DNA from: Sternotherus odoratus
Taxonomy: Eukaryota; Chordata; Testudines; Kinosternidae
DNA length: 64,000 nt
NCBI GenBank assembly: GCA_032164245.1
Contig: JAVMKO010000006.1
Location: 103,433,310 to 103,497,309 of the forward strand
Direction: 5' to 3'
Part shown: piece after piece, positions 1 through 11,455 of the stretch
Numbering within the stretch: position 1 is the first letter of the stretch
Layout: each line of letters opens with the position of its first letter
The notes under the pieces: model-generated
Seen by the model: the letters and a program-made list of their open reading frames with translations, nothing else
Database searches by the model: none
What the model was told of the DNA's origin: nothing
Program-made: the position numbers and the translations under genes

Positions 1-349
1 TGAAGGGCGTGAGGGAGGGGAAGGAGCTCACTGGGGCTGGCAGGGCGGGGGGTGGGGTTTCTGGGGGGGGAGGAGAGGCGGGGGGGGGGGTGTTTCTGGG
101 GCGGGGGAGGAGAAGTGGGCGGGGGGAGGGGGGGGGCGCAGACAGGCCTCCTCTTGGCTCCGGCCCAGTCCCCGCTGGCTCTGGTCCAGCCACTCCATTA
201 GGAGGTTCCCTATAAATAGCTGCTCCACCCCGCCCTGCCTCCCCAGTGCTCCCCGGGCCGGGCGGGAGCCAGCTCCTCCCTGCCGGGCGGCTGGGGGAGG
301 GGGCTGCTCCCTGCACTCGGCTCACCCTCTGCTCCCCCCCGCCCCCCAG

Positions 350-3300
350 CACGGTCTGCAAGCCCCGCTCGCCCCGGCCCAAGGACCCGGCCGCGCCCCC
401 CTTCTCCTCCTCCAGCGGGGTGCTGGGCGCCGGGCTCTGCGAGCTGGACCGGCTGCTGCAGGAGCTCAACGCCACGCAGTTCAATATCACAGGTAGGGCG
501 CTGCCCCCCCCTCCCCAGGCACCGCGGCCTCGGGGCACCGCCGCCCCCTGCTGGGCCGGGACCCGGGCTCCGGGCTCCCCTCCGGGGCACCGCCGCCCCC
601 TGCTGGGCCGGGACCCGGGCTCCCCTCCGGGGCACCGCCGCCCCCTGCTGGTCCGGGACCCGGGCTCCCCTCCGGGGCACCGCCGCCCCCTGCTGGACTG
701 GGATGGGGGCTCCCCTCCGGGGCACCGCCGCCCCCTGCTGGACTGGGATGGGGGCTCCCCTCCGGGGCACCGCCGCCCCCTGCTGGGCCGGGACCCGGGC
801 TCCCCTCCGGGGCACCGCCGCCCCCTGCTGGGCCGGGCTCCGGGCTCCCCTCCGGGGCACCGCCGCCCCCTGCTGGGCCGGGACCCGGGCTCCCCTCCGG
901 GGCACCGCCGCCCCCTGCTGGACTGGGATGGGGGCTCCCCTCTGGGGCACCGCCGCCCCCTGCTGGACTGGGATGGGGGCTCCCCTCCGGGGCACCGCCG
1001 CCCCCTGCTGGGCCGGGACCCGGGCTCCCCTCCGGGGCACCGCCGCCCCCTGCTGGACTGGGATGGGGGCTCCCCTCCGGGGCACCGCCGCCCCCTGCTG
1101 GACTGGGATGGGGGCTCCGGGCTCCCCTCCGGGGCACTGCCGCCCCCTGCTGGGCCGGGACCCGGGCTCCCCTCCGGGGCACCACCGCCCCCTGCTGGGC
1201 CGGGACCCGGGCTCTTCACCATGGCCCTGGCGTGCTCTGTTGGCCTGGGATTGGGGGCACTCCATGCCCTGGCATCGCTGCCTGTGATTGAGAAATACAC
1301 CCTCCCCCCCGCGCCCGGTGGATCCACTTGGTCACTGCAGGCAACTAATGGAGACCTCCGTGTGTGTTTGTCTGTCTGCCTTTCCCCAGACGAGATCATG
1401 TCCCAGTTCCCATCCAACAAGGGCCCGGAGGGGGAGAAGCGGAAGGAGAAGCCGGAGGATCCTGGGGAAGCGGGGTCCCCAAGCCGGTGAGTGAATCTGG
1501 CCGTTGTTCCGTGGGGTTAAATGTCCCGCTGGCTGGGAGTCCAGGCTCAGTGCTGAATGGGGAACACCCCAGAGGTGGCTGCATCTCAGTGCCAGGCCAA
1601 GGATCCCTGTATAATCAGCCCCTGCGCCTCACCCCAGAGGCAGCTGCATTTCAGGCGGGGTGAGGGATTCCTGTATAAAGAGCACTGGGAATCTTTGGGG
1701 GGCCCAATGACCATGCCGTGTCCTTTCCCTCCTAGCTCCTCCGGCTCCACCCCCCCTCCCGTGAAGCCATCAGCCACATCCGCTACCCTGGAGCTAGACA
1801 AGCTCATGGCCTCCTTGTCGGACTTCAGAGTCCAGAGCAACGTGAGTCTGGCACACAGGCACTGGGGGGGGTGAGGCTCAGTCCGGGGTGGGGATTCCTG
1901 GCCCCCGATGGGATCCGATAAGTGTGGGGGTAAACGAGCCAATGAGCGGGGGATGTGTGCAAGAGGAGGGACGTGTGGGGGGGTGAGAGAGAGAGCAGAG
2001 GCTGGTGTGCGGACAGGGGAGAATGTGTGCGCAAATGTGTGCAAGAAGCAGTGAGTGTGCACGCAAATGTGTGTGCATAAATGGGGGTAGAAAAGCGTGT
2101 GTGAGAAGTGTGTGCAAATGGATGTCCACACGAGGGTTCAATTTGTGTCTGAGCACGAGTGTGCAAGCCGCAGTGCAGGCAAACGAGCATGGGAGAGTGT
2201 GTGTGCAAGGGGCAGTGTGTGCAAATGAGTGAGCAAGGGGCACATAAGTGTGCCCGATAATGAGTGGGCGAGTCAGTGTGCAAGGGATCATGGATCCAGG
2301 TGGGCGTGGAAATGCACATGCAAGAGAGCACGCGGGGGAATCCGTTCCTGAGCCCCCAGGGGTGCACACAGTATGTGTGTGCAAGCAAGTGCAAAGGTGC
2401 ATTGGTGGGTGTGCAAATGGGGGTGCAAGAAAGAGCGACCCAGAAGGTGGGCCCGCGAATGTGGAAGGGCCCGCGGCGCCATGGAGCACTGGTACAAGTA
2501 TCTGGGCATGGGTGAGAAACCACAGATGTGGGTGCCAACGGGGGCGATGGGGGCTGTGATCCTGAGTGGCGCACAAGCGGGTGCCCTTCCACGGGGGAGC
2601 CGGTAGGTGTGAGTCTGGGGGAGAGCTGGCAGCCGGCTGGGATCAGAAGTGGCCTGGCAAGATCACCCATGGGGTGGGCAGCTGACTCTGCCTGTCCCCT
2701 GCTTAGAGCTGCCCTACGGGAGCCCCAGCCCTGGGCCCATCCCTGCCCTTGCACCAGCCCACACTCTGGTATGTGGTTCGGCCTGGCCTGCCGTGTGGTG
2801 CCGGGGTGGTGGCATTGGTCTGGGCGTGGTGATGCACAAGGCAGCGTAAGGCTGTGTAGCTGGCGGGGGCGGCGCTGCCTGGCGTTAGGTATTGGATCGC
2901 ATGGCATGGTGCAGCCTGGCGCGGCCCGTTTGGCCTGGTGAACAGGTGAACATGGCAAGTGCCCGGTGGAACCGGAATGGGTGCGGCGCTGTACGCCGAG
3001 GTGTTAACAGATGACCTGGCGTGGTGCCTCGTATCCCAGCGGCTGGGTACAGCCTAGTGCAGAAACCTGTATTAGCCTGGCATGGCATCCCCTGGCGCGG
3101 CCTGTGGCATGGAGTGGATTGGGGTGGCATGCTCTGATCGGCCCTGGCGTGGCGGAGGCTGTGGCCAGGTCTGCGGTGGTTGGCATCACGCCAGGCACAG
3201 AGAGTGGGGGGCAGGGAGTTAGTTGTGGCCATGGGGCAGGGACGGGCACAAGTTGGTGTTCTGGGTCATTCCTCGGGCGGGGGGAATGAATGGGTGCGAC

Positions 3301-6300
3301 TGGTGCTTTGTGGGACAGTTTGGTGTCGTGTGTGGTTGTGGCTCCCGCAGGGCCGTACAACCCTGCCCGGTGCCCATACCAATGCCCGTGTGGCGGGCGC
3401 TGCATCGCTCTCCACCCTGGGGCACGGCGTGGCGCTATCTCGCCCGGTCGCCGTTTGGGGTGCGTCTCGGCACCTCCCATCACAGCCGGTTCCCTTCTAG
3501 CTCCCGGGGGTCTCGGTGGCGCCGCCCCCGGCCCCCGCCCGGGTCTCCCTGGCGCAGCAGCCGGTGGTGTCGTCCGTCTGCCCCAGCCCCTCCGGGCCGC
3601 CCCCCGCAGCAGCGCCGGCCCCGCAGGGGGGCAACTTGGACAGCATGCTGGTGATGCTGCAGTCGGATCTGAGCCGCCAGGGGATCTCCACCAGCACCAA
3701 GGGGCTGTGCGCCTCCTGCCAAAAACCCATCGTGGGGCAGGTGGGTACAGGACGGGGGGCACCCGGGGTGGGGGAAGGGAAATCAGGGAGGTGGGTACAG
3801 GACTCAGGAGCTGCGGGCGGGGGGTGGAACAGGGCACTTTGAGAGCAATGAGGGGCAGGACTGGGGAGCGGGCAGAAGTGGATTAGGGGAGGGATTGATT
3901 GGGGAGGGGGCGGGAATCGTTTTGGTAGGGGGAGGGGCAGATTAGGAGAGCAGGTGGGAGATGCGGGCACAGCGTGGGGGGGACAGTGCAGCATGGGGGG
4001 GGAGAGAGGAGGAGCACCGGGTGTAGGGTGGGAGGGGGAGGGGAGGCAGGTCAGGGGAGGCGAGGCAGGTTGGGGAAAATGGGGGGGGGGAGGAAGGGGC
4101 CTGTGAGGGGGGGGGGTCTAGGACTGGAGAGAGGAAAGGGAGGGGCCAGTGTGGGAAGGGGGAAAAGGGAGGATCTGGGTCTTTTCTCATCTGGGTAATG
4201 GGTGTGCGTTCCTCCACCTATCTGTCCATCTGTCTCCCCCTGCCCCCCGCGCCCTGCCCAGGTGGTGACAGCGCTGGGCAACACCTGGCACCCCGAGCAC
4301 TTCGTCTGCACCCACTGCCAGAAGGAGATGGGGGGCAGCAACTTCTTTGAGAAGGATGGCGCCCCCTACTGCGAGCGGGACTACTTCCAGCTTTTCTCGC
4401 CCCGCTGCGGCCTCTGCAACGAGCCCATCCTGGATGTGAGTTGGCCACGCAGTGCCCATCTGGTGCCCTTCCCTCAGAGCACAGTGCAGTGCAGGAGAAT
4501 GCCGTGACACACAGTGCAGTGTGAGAGAGCGCAGTGCCACGCAGTGTTATGGAATGTGAGAGCATAGTGCCACACAATGCAGTGTAGTGTAAGAAAGCAC
4601 AGTGCCATGCAGTGTTATGAAGTGTGAGAGCACAGTGCCACACAATGCAGTGCAGGGGAAGAAAGCACAGTGCCATGCAGTGTTATGAAGTGTGAGATTA
4701 CAGTGTCACACAACGTGATGCAGTGTTACAGTGCTGTGCAGTACCTTGTAGTGTGAGAGTACAGCGCAGTGTTAGAGCACGCCATGACATTTAGTGTGAG
4801 AGTGCAGTTCAACACAATTCAGTGCAGTGTTAGTCTAGTGCCACACAAGGCAGCACATTGCAAAAGTGCACCCTTGGTGTGAGACAGCACAATGCCACAT
4901 AATGCAGTGAATGCAGTGATACACAATGTGACAGAGCACTGTGCCACATGCTGCAATGCAGCACTGTAGAGTGCAGTGCTATATTCTGTGGTATAGCACT
5001 ATAGAGGGTAGTGTGAGCAATGCAGTGACTGAGTGCAGTGAAACACAATGCAATGCAGTGCTGCATGTAGTGACTGCATGAAGTAAGACCCAACAGTGTG
5101 TGCGGTGGGGTTATAGAATGCAATGCACTACCTGCACTGTTATGACATGCAGTGTAGGGCTGCAGATTGCAGTGCAATAGAATACAATGCACCAACATAA
5201 AACAGACCAGTACAGATTGCCAGTGCAGTGCTAGAGAATGCAGGGCAGTGCCTCAGAAAGCAGTGTGAAGCTATGGGATGCAGTGTGCTATGATGCAGGG
5301 TGACACAACAGTACGTGGGACAGTGCAGGGCAGTGCAAGGTAACCTAAGGCAGTGCAGTGCCACCAAGGGAACGAAAGCTGCAGACGGCAGAGCAGGGCT
5401 GCCCAGCGCAGTGTACTGCAGTGTCACGCAGTGTTAGGTCCCTCCAATCCTCGATCTGGGAGCCAGCCTGACCCCGCTCTGCTGTGAGAACCCCCACTCC
5501 TGGGCTGTTCACGCACGGCCTCTGGCATTAAGCTGCTCCTTGGATTGTGGACCCGAATGACACTAGCCAGTATCTCCGGTCACAGACACAACCCCGGGAA
5601 CCTCTGTCTTGCCGTGTCTAGTTCTGCCCGCCGGAGGCTGCAAGCTTAGATGAGTTCGTCAGTTTAACAAAGAAATTGAGACGTACCAAGCCTGCTATCC
5701 CCAGGGGAGTCTCTGACACCCCCCAAACCAAATGCACGGCTTCAGGTCGAATCAACCAACTGATTTATGAACTGTAAAGATAGATTTCAAGTGAGTATAA
5801 GTCAAAACATAACAAGTCAGATTTGGTCAAATGAAATAAAAGCAAAACGCATTCTAGGCTGATCTTAACACTTCCGGTGCCCTTACGAACTTGGAGGCTT
5901 CTCACCACAGACTGGCTGGTTGCCCTTCAGCCGGACTCTCCCCTTTGATCAGCCCTTCAGTGGCTTGGGGGTGATGTCTGTAGATGATGGTGGGAGAGAG
6001 AGAGAGAGAGCATAGCAAACCTCTCTCCCTTTTATCATGTTCTTTCTTCCCTCTTGGCTTTGCTCCCCTCCCCCTTCAGAGTCAGGTGAGCATGACCTCA
6101 TCGCAGTCCCAGACTGACCAAGGCAAGGGGGGTGACTCACTTGAGAGTCCAATTGATCCTGTGTTGCTGCCTAGGTCAGTGTCCTTTGTTCCTGTGAGCT
6201 GGGCTGGGTTTGTCCCATAGGTGCCCTGATGAGGTGTGAACTGCTCCTCTGCTCTTGGAGAGTTTTTGCCTGAGCTCATTTTAAGCCACGAAGACCCATT

Positions 6301-8531
6301 TTGAGCCTCGTGACCATATACATGAAATTATAATTTATATCATGATTACTCTAACAACAATGACTTTAACATCACAATGACAACAATGCTCAGTGGATCG
6401 TGAGCCTTCTGAAGACACCCCATCATGACACGGGGGTGTAGGGTGTTCCCACGAGGTCCAGACCGTCAGCCTCACCCGAGATGGTACAGGCAACTCACAG
6501 TTCTCAATACACCGGCTGGATTCCCTTTCCAGCTTGGGACCAATCTCCCCGGTTCAAAGTCTTTGTCTTCCAGATGCTCTTGCAGGTGTTGAGATGGGGG
6601 AGGAGAGAGGCCAAGTGATGATGTCACGGCCTCCTTTAGACTTTCCTCCAGCTGCCAGAATGATCCTTGCTTTGATGTGGGTTCGGCGCCTCTCTGAGGA
6701 GCCTCTGGGATGGCCCCTGGAAGAGCGGATTCCCCATAATGGGCCATCAACACATGTCTGGCTGGTCCCGATGTAAACCTGTACTAGGCCCCTCTTTGTT
6801 GCCACTGACCGGCGGGCTGTGGACGATTCCCAACCTCGCCACGATTTCCACTAACCCACCCGTGGCAAAGCTTCCTCCCTTCAGATCCAAGGATAACACG
6901 TCCAATCCAACGGGAGATCAACGTTCAATGGCCCAAGACGTCTTCAGTGATCCCTCACATGCGTTGTACAAAACACTGCACCATCCTATCGCAGTGGTGA
7001 ATGGGGGGAGGCGGGGCGGGGAGGGGGTGTTATTTTGCGGTACAGAGTGTCACACCCTGAGTTTGTCCCTTCCAGAAAATGGTGACGGCTCTGGACAAGA
7101 ACTGGCACCCGGAGCATTTCTGCTGTGTGAAGTGCGGGAGGCCCTTCGGGGAGGAAGGTGAGTGAGCGCCCCTGCCCCACTGCACCCCACATCTGAGGGG
7201 ACCCAGGCTGCACCCCAGTAACACTCTCCAGGAGACCAGTCCCCCAACTAGCACTGCCCCCCACTGCCGGACAGAGAACAGCACCCCCAACAAGCACTGC
7301 CCCCCACTGCATCCTCTCTGTGGGGGCACCCAGACCCCCAGCGTGCAGTGACCCGCCCCGCCCTGCTGCAGTGCGGCCGGTCACTGAGGCGCTCACTGGA
7401 CCCTGCTCTCTGTCCCCCCCCACAGGCTTCCACGAGAAGGACGGGCAGCAGTACTGCCGCCAGGACTTCTACGAGCTCTTCTCCACCCGCTGCCAGGGCT
7501 GCGGCCAGGCCATCCTGGAGAACTACATCTCGGCCCTCAGCGCCCTCTGGCACCCCGAGTGCTTCGTCTGCAGGGTGAGCCGCCCCGCCCGGGCACAGCG
7601 CCGCGGGGCGGGAGGGGAGGGGACAGTGGGGGGAGGGGGCGGGGCCGTGTTGGGGGAGGAGGGACTGTGTTGGGAATGGGGGAGGGGCACTCTGGGGGAT
7701 GGGGGGAGTGTCGGGAGTAGGGGCAATGTGCAGTGTGGGGGAGGGGCAGTGCAGAGGGAAGGTGCAGTGGGGAGAGGTGGGGGATGGGGAGGAGCAATGG
7801 GGGGAAGGTGGCAATGCATGGGGGTGGGAGGTTGGGGGACAGTTCTGGGGGATGAGGGGAGGGGAGAAGGGGAGGGGCGGTTTGGGGGATGAGGGCAGGG
7901 GCTGGGTGGAAGGAGGAGGGGCAGTTTGGGGGGATGGGGGAGAGGGCCGAGGGGGAGTGAGAGGGGGAGGGGCAATGGGGGGGATGAGGCAGTGGAGGGG
8001 GGTGGAAGGGGAGGGGCAGTTTGGGGGGATGGGGGAGAGGGCCGTGGGGGAGTGAGAGGGGGAGGGGCAATGGGGGGGATGAGGCAGTGGAGGGGGGTGT
8101 AAGGGGAGGGGCAGTTTGGGGGGATGGGGGAGAGGGCCGTGGGGGAGTGAGAGGGGGAGGGGCAATGGGGGGGATGAGGCAGTGGAGGGGGGTGGAAGGG
8201 GCAGTTTGGGGGCAGCGTGTGGGCGGTGCTCGCGCGCACTCACCCCCCCCGCCCCTCCCCCCAGGAGTGCTACGCCCCCTTCCTGCAGGGCAGTTTCTTC
8301 GAGCACGCGGGCCGGCCCTTCTGCGAGACGCACTACCACAAGCAGCGGGGCTCGCTGTGCTGGGGCTGCGAGAAGCCCATCGCCGGGCGCTGCATCACCG
8401 CCATGGCCCGCAAGTTCCACCCCGAGCACTTCGTCTGCGCCTTCTGCCTCAAGCAGCTCAACAAGGGCACCTTCAAGGAGCAGAACGACAAGCCCTACTG
8501 CCACCCCTGCTTCCTCAAGCTCTTTGGTTGA
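350..8531 (+). CDS. TGFB1I1: TGFB1I1 (Hic-5), LIM-domain focal adhesion adaptor, 3' eight exons
   Basis: Paxillin-family scaffold of focal adhesions that also acts as a nuclear receptor coactivator. Exons read from splice sites: 350-492, 1390-1486, 1736-1841, 3501-3740, 4262-4435, 7076-7157, 7426-7574, 8265-8531 (stop TGA 8529-8531); all phases agree. LD motifs are visible: ELDRLLQEL in the first exon, [12 protein letters not shown] in the third, [13 protein letters not shown] in the fourth. Four LIM domains follow with the expected Cys/His pairs ([32 protein letters not shown]) and the chain ends FLKLFG as in Hic-5. The N-terminal part (TVCKPRSP, then SSSSGVLG, then [12 protein letters not shown] across the first junction) identifies TGFB1I1 rather than PXN, although the last LIM domain is very paxillin-like. 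The first exons with the initiator Met lie upstream of the window. No canonical AATAAA was seen close after the stop. Introns hold minisatellites and a retroelement, described separately. Confidence 0.95.
531..1213 (-). repeat. 45-bp minisatellite with a CTCF core motif in every unit
   Basis: About 15 tandem 45-bp units fill the intron after the first visible TGFB1I1 exon. Two unit types alternate, differing after the motif (GGCCGGGACCCGGG or GACTGGGATGGGG). The + strand reads GCCGCCCCCTGCTGG in each unit, which on the minus strand is CCAGCAGGGGGCGGC, matching all 15 positions of the general CTCF core CCASYAGRKGGCRSY; the last unit has T for the final C and still matches. 45 is a multiple of 3, so all frames stay open, but this is not coding. 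Whether CTCF binds is inference. Confidence 0.9.
1556..1690 (+). repeat. Dispersed repeat with AGAGGTGGCTGCAT motif, copy 1
   Basis: Two roughly 60-bp units built around CACCCCAGAGGTGGCTGCAT followed by a CCTGTATAA segment. The same unit occurs at 9540-9660 and 18590-18735, so it is an interspersed repeat family of this genome. Lies in a TGFB1I1 intron just before the exon at 1736. Class unknown. Confidence 0.6.
1884..2560 (+). repeat. Degenerate GTGTGCAA-rich tandem repeat in TGFB1I1 intron
   Basis: Diverged tandem copies of short words such as GTGTGCAAATG and TGTGTGCAAG run through this stretch. The rest of the intron to 3480 is rich in GGCGTGGCATGG-type words without clear units. No gene seen apart from the candidate exon at 2709-2768. 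Confidence 0.6.
2709..2768 (+). other. Candidate cassette exon of TGFB1I1 (60 nt, phase 0)
   Basis: A pyrimidine-rich tract and AG precede 2709, and CTG|GTATGT follows 2768. The 60 nt read without stops as 20 codons ([10 protein letters not shown] then [10 protein letters not shown]) in the phase 0 required by the flanking exons ending at 1841 and starting at 3501. The proline/serine-rich composition suits the spacer between LD motifs. The AG two bases earlier would give a frameshifting 62-nt exon, and I know no such exon in mammalian TGFB1I1, so this is a prediction only. Confidence 0.35.
4440..5430 (+). repeat. Diverged CAGTGCAGTG tandem satellite in TGFB1I1 intron
   Basis: Nearly 1 kb made of variable units of about 40-60 bp with words such as GAGAGCACAGTGCCA, CACACAATGCAGTG and GCAGTGTTATGAAGTGTGAG. 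Units are most alike at 4500-4700 and decay to the right. It starts straight after the donor of the exon ending at 4435. Confidence 0.7.
5450..7000. mobile_element. LTR-retroelement-like insertion (degenerate), in TGFB1I1 intron
   Basis: A stretch of different composition (AT-richer, no tandem structure) separates the satellite from the exon at 7076. Blocks around 5650-5960 and 6370-6640 resemble an interspersed element I recall as common in turtle genomes and of LTR type. No gag, pol or env reading frame is intact, and I could not place LTR ends or a target-site duplication. Class assignment is from memory and uncertain. Confidence 0.4.
7600..8215 (+). repeat. G-rich repeat array with 95-bp units in TGFB1I1 intron
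   Basis: The intron between the exons ending 7574 and starting 8265 is almost entirely G-rich. From about 7920 a 95-bp unit repeats at least three times with near identity (units beginning near 7920, 8015 and 8110). Long runs of G separated by one to three bases make G-quadruplex formation plausible on the + strand. Confidence 0.8.
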
Positions 8532-9540
8532 GCCCCGCCCCTGTCCGGACAGGCCCCGCCTCCCCGGCCCAGCCACACCCCCAAGAGGCCCCGCCCCGCC
8601 CAGCCACACCCCAAGAGGTCACGCCCCCCGGCCCGGCCACACCCCCAACAGGCCACGCCCCCAGACCAGTCACACCCCCAAAAGGCCACGCCCCTGCCAA
8701 GCCACATCCCAACAGGCCACACCCCTGGCCCAGCCACACCCCAACAAGCCCCGCCCCTAGCCTAGCCATGGCGGGCAAGCCCCACCCCACCCCAAAGCCA
8801 TGTCTCAGCAGGCCCTGCCCTGGGCACATTCACGCCCCGGGACGTGGCGCCCCACGGCAAGGCCACTCCCCGGCAGGCTCCTTACCTGGCATAGCCACAC
8901 CCGCCATCTCTGAGTGGGGGGGGGGGGGTGGAAAGGCCGTGGCCCCCCGCACAGCCATGTCAATCAGTGCCAAAGGCTGGGGAAGCCACGGCTCCCATGC
9001 CGACCTAGGAAGCCCCGCCTCTTTCAGAGCCACACCCACAACGGGCAGGGGGCACCTTTCTGCCATTCCTCCCCTGCTGCTGATAGGTCCTGCCCCACCA
9101 AGCCGCCTGGAGGCCCCGCCCCCCTGCTAAGCAGAATTTGAACACAGGGGACGGGCACTGGCCATGGATCACCTGGTCCAACAGGAAGACATGGCCGGGG
9201 GGCGGGGGGGGGGACAGAGAGGAAGGGCCACCAGGCTAAGGCCTGACCTCAATGGGGTGGGGCTGTCTGGGCTAAACCCTGACCCTGGGCACAGGAAAAG
9301 GGGGCGTGGCTTAATCTTCCAAAACTCAGGTTGAAATGCCATAGGATCACAAAGTGTCTTCAGCTCTGGGGGGTGGGGAGTGGGGCAGGTGGGAGATAAT
9401 TGGGGGGGGGGGGAAGGGGAGAAAGGGGTTTATTACAAGCACAATTTATATTCATGCTATTTGTTGCTGTTGAAACACAGTGCGGGGCGGGGGGTCTCTC
9501 CAGACCATCACCACCAATCCTCATCTCCAACGCTACATGG
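8532..9540. other. TGFB1I1 3' flank with CCACACCCC/CCCCGCCCC tandem words
   Basis: From 8532 to about 9130 the sequence is a string of degenerate ~20-bp words (CCCGCCC, CAGCCACACCCC, AACAGGCCACGCCCC), which may form the 3' UTR. No AATAAA found here. From 9130 to 9540 there is no recognisable gene. Confidence 0.6.
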
Positions 9541-9660
9541 CTGTTAAACAGCCCCTGCGCCCCACCCCAGAGGTGGCTGCATTGCAGTGCCAGGGTGAGG
9601 GCTCCCTGTATAACCAGCCCCGGTGCCCCGCCCCAGAGACAATGGGGTGGGGAATAGGCT
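9540..9660 (+). repeat. Dispersed repeat with AGAGGTGGCTGCAT motif, copy 2
   Basis: Same family as 1556-1690: CCCCAGAGGTGGCTGCAT, then a CCCTGTATAACCAGCCCC segment, then the start of a second unit. 9660-10297 after it holds three short CCTTTCCC(C/T)...AGGGG words typical of another dispersed family (9668, 9955, 10030) and no gene. Confidence 0.6.
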
Positions 9661-10297
9661 CGGAGGCCTTTCCCCTCTAGGGGGTGTTGGTGTGGGGAGG
9701 GGTGATCGCCTGCTTACGGGGCCCCCCGCTGTGTTTTATTTTGCTTTTTAGACACTCAGTTACGCCGGCGCGTGGAGTATTTATTGTCACGTCTGGGCTC
9801 TTTGAAGGAGCGTTCACGGCAGCACTCCGGGCGCGGTTCCAGCTTGGAGGCAGGAGCGGGAAGAGGGACGAGCCGGAGCGTCTGGGGGCCGGGAGTAATG
9901 GGTCCTGGGGTGGGGGGAGGGATTGCAGGCAGAGCTTGTAATGAGACGCAGGCCTCTCCCCTTTAAGGGGCACCAGCTCTGATCCATTCCAAGCGCTGGC
10001 TGGCGCAACCCGTGGGCAACGGGCCGGGGGCCTTTCCCTCCTAAGGGGCGCTGGTCCCAGGTTACTTGCTGGGGGAGCAGCCCGGGGTGGGGGTGGGAGG
10101 GGGGCTATTCTTGCTGAGTTAGGATTGTATCAGGGTCACAGATTTTTTTGTTTCCTTTTACTGTATCAGCCCAAAATGCTTCTTCACTCTCACTGCTGGC
10201 AGGTGCCCAGCGGGCGTTGGCACTCGCGGGTCATTTCTACCCGGCGCGCGCTCACTGCTGTATCCCTGGGTATTGCCGAATTAAAGCCACGTTTGAA

Positions 10298-10580
10298 TAA
10301 CACTGTGTGTGTGTGTCTGTGCATACGTGTGTGTGTATCTCTGTGTTGTGTGTGTGTGTGTGTGTGTATCTCTCTGTGTGTGTGTGTATCTCTGTGTTGT
10401 GTGTGTGTGTGTGTGTGTGTGTATGTATCTCTGTGTGTGTGTGTGTGTGTATCTCTGTGTGTGTATCTCTGTGTGTATCTCTGTGTGTGTGTGTGTGTGT
10501 GTGTGTATCTCGGTGTGTGTGTGTGTGTGTATGTATCTCTGTGTGTGTGTGTGTGTATCTCTGTGTGTGTGTGTGTGTGC
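10298..10580 (+). repeat. (TG)n / TGTGTATCTC microsatellite
   Basis: Long TG dinucleotide runs interrupted at intervals by TATCTC. The long open frames of alternating Cys/Val on one strand and His/Thr on the other are artefacts of this repeat. 10590-11230 after it holds no gene I recognise. Confidence 0.95.
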
Positions 10581-11247
10581 GCGAGGGGGTGAGGGGTATC
10601 AGAGATCGGCCTTTCCAGCCACATTCCCCTTGTTACTTGTTCCAGCTCCTTAGTCTTCCCTGGAGCCTCGCGGGACAATGTTCTCCTCCAGGGCAATCCA
10701 TGGGGGGAGATTCGGAGTCCGAGGCCAGAAGAGGCCGTTGTGAGCCTCTCATCTGAGCGCCTGCACAGAGCAGGCCAGAAGCGCCCCCGAATAATCCCCA
10801 GAGCAGGGCTGTTCCGAATGGGGACGCCTGGATAGACAGAGGGGCCTGCGTGGGGATGGAGAGCAAAGTCAGGGTGGTTTGGTGGCTTGTAATTGGGGTT
10901 CCCGAGGCCACGATACTGAGGAGATCGAAACCAGCAGCCAATCACCCGGGGACTAGAGGAGGCAGAATCTCACCAGCCCTAGATCCGGATCAGAGCCAGC
11001 ACCCCCCTCGATTCCTAGCGGGGAGGCCAGCTTCCCCGCAAACCAGCCTGGCTTTCCTTTTGGGGGTGTGTGTGTGTGGGGGGGCTACATCTCCCCTAAG
11101 CCTCCCCTCCCCGTGCCCTTACAGAGGGGAAGTGCCGAGCCAGAGAGCTCAGGTGGAAGCGGGGGCACGTCCTCCTGCCCTGCCCGACTCTCCGAATATA
11201 GAGCTGGCTGCCGCAGCCCCCCGTACCCCACATGGGCTTCTCCATGC

Positions 11248-11455
11248 AGCTCTCGGACTCTCCTTCGGGGTCTGGGACACCGGCTCTCGGACTCTCCTTC
11301 GGGGTCTGGGACACCGGCTCTCGGACTCTCCTTCGGGGTCTGGGACACCGGCTCTCGGACTCTCCTTCGGGGTCCGGGACACCGGCTCTCGGACTCTCCT
11401 TCGGGGTCTGGGACACCGGCTCTCGGACTCTCCTTCGGGGTCTGGGACACAGGGC
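11248..11455 (+). repeat. 34-bp minisatellite
   Basis: Six tandem copies of a 34-bp unit containing GGCTCTCGGACTCTCC and GGGGTCTGGGACACC. Because 34 is not a multiple of three the unit passes through every frame, which explains overlapping open frames on both strands. 11460-12060 beyond it is unique-looking sequence with no gene I can support. Confidence 0.95.

Noticed and set aside
246..1490. 414-codon open frame and antisense frames of 232-351 codons
   Set aside because: Created by the 45-bp minisatellite plus the true exons at 350-492 and 1390-1486; splice sites and TGFB1I1 homology show the repeat is intronic.
5450..7000. Additional TGFB1I1 exon or an unrelated gene
   Set aside because: Short frames with no LIM or other domain; the flanking exons at 4435 and 7076 already join in phase 0 with conserved protein across the junction.
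350..8531. Paxillin (PXN) as the identity of the LIM gene
   Set aside because: The last LIM domain is very paxillin-like, but the N-terminal segment ([23 protein letters not shown]) and the FLKLFG end match TGFB1I1.
10125..10653. Cysteine/valine-rich frames of up to 155 codons
   Set aside because: TG microsatellite translation.
11248..11455. CRISPR array (also considered for the other arrays)
   Set aside because: Units are directly adjacent with no unique spacers, and the DNA is vertebrate nuclear.
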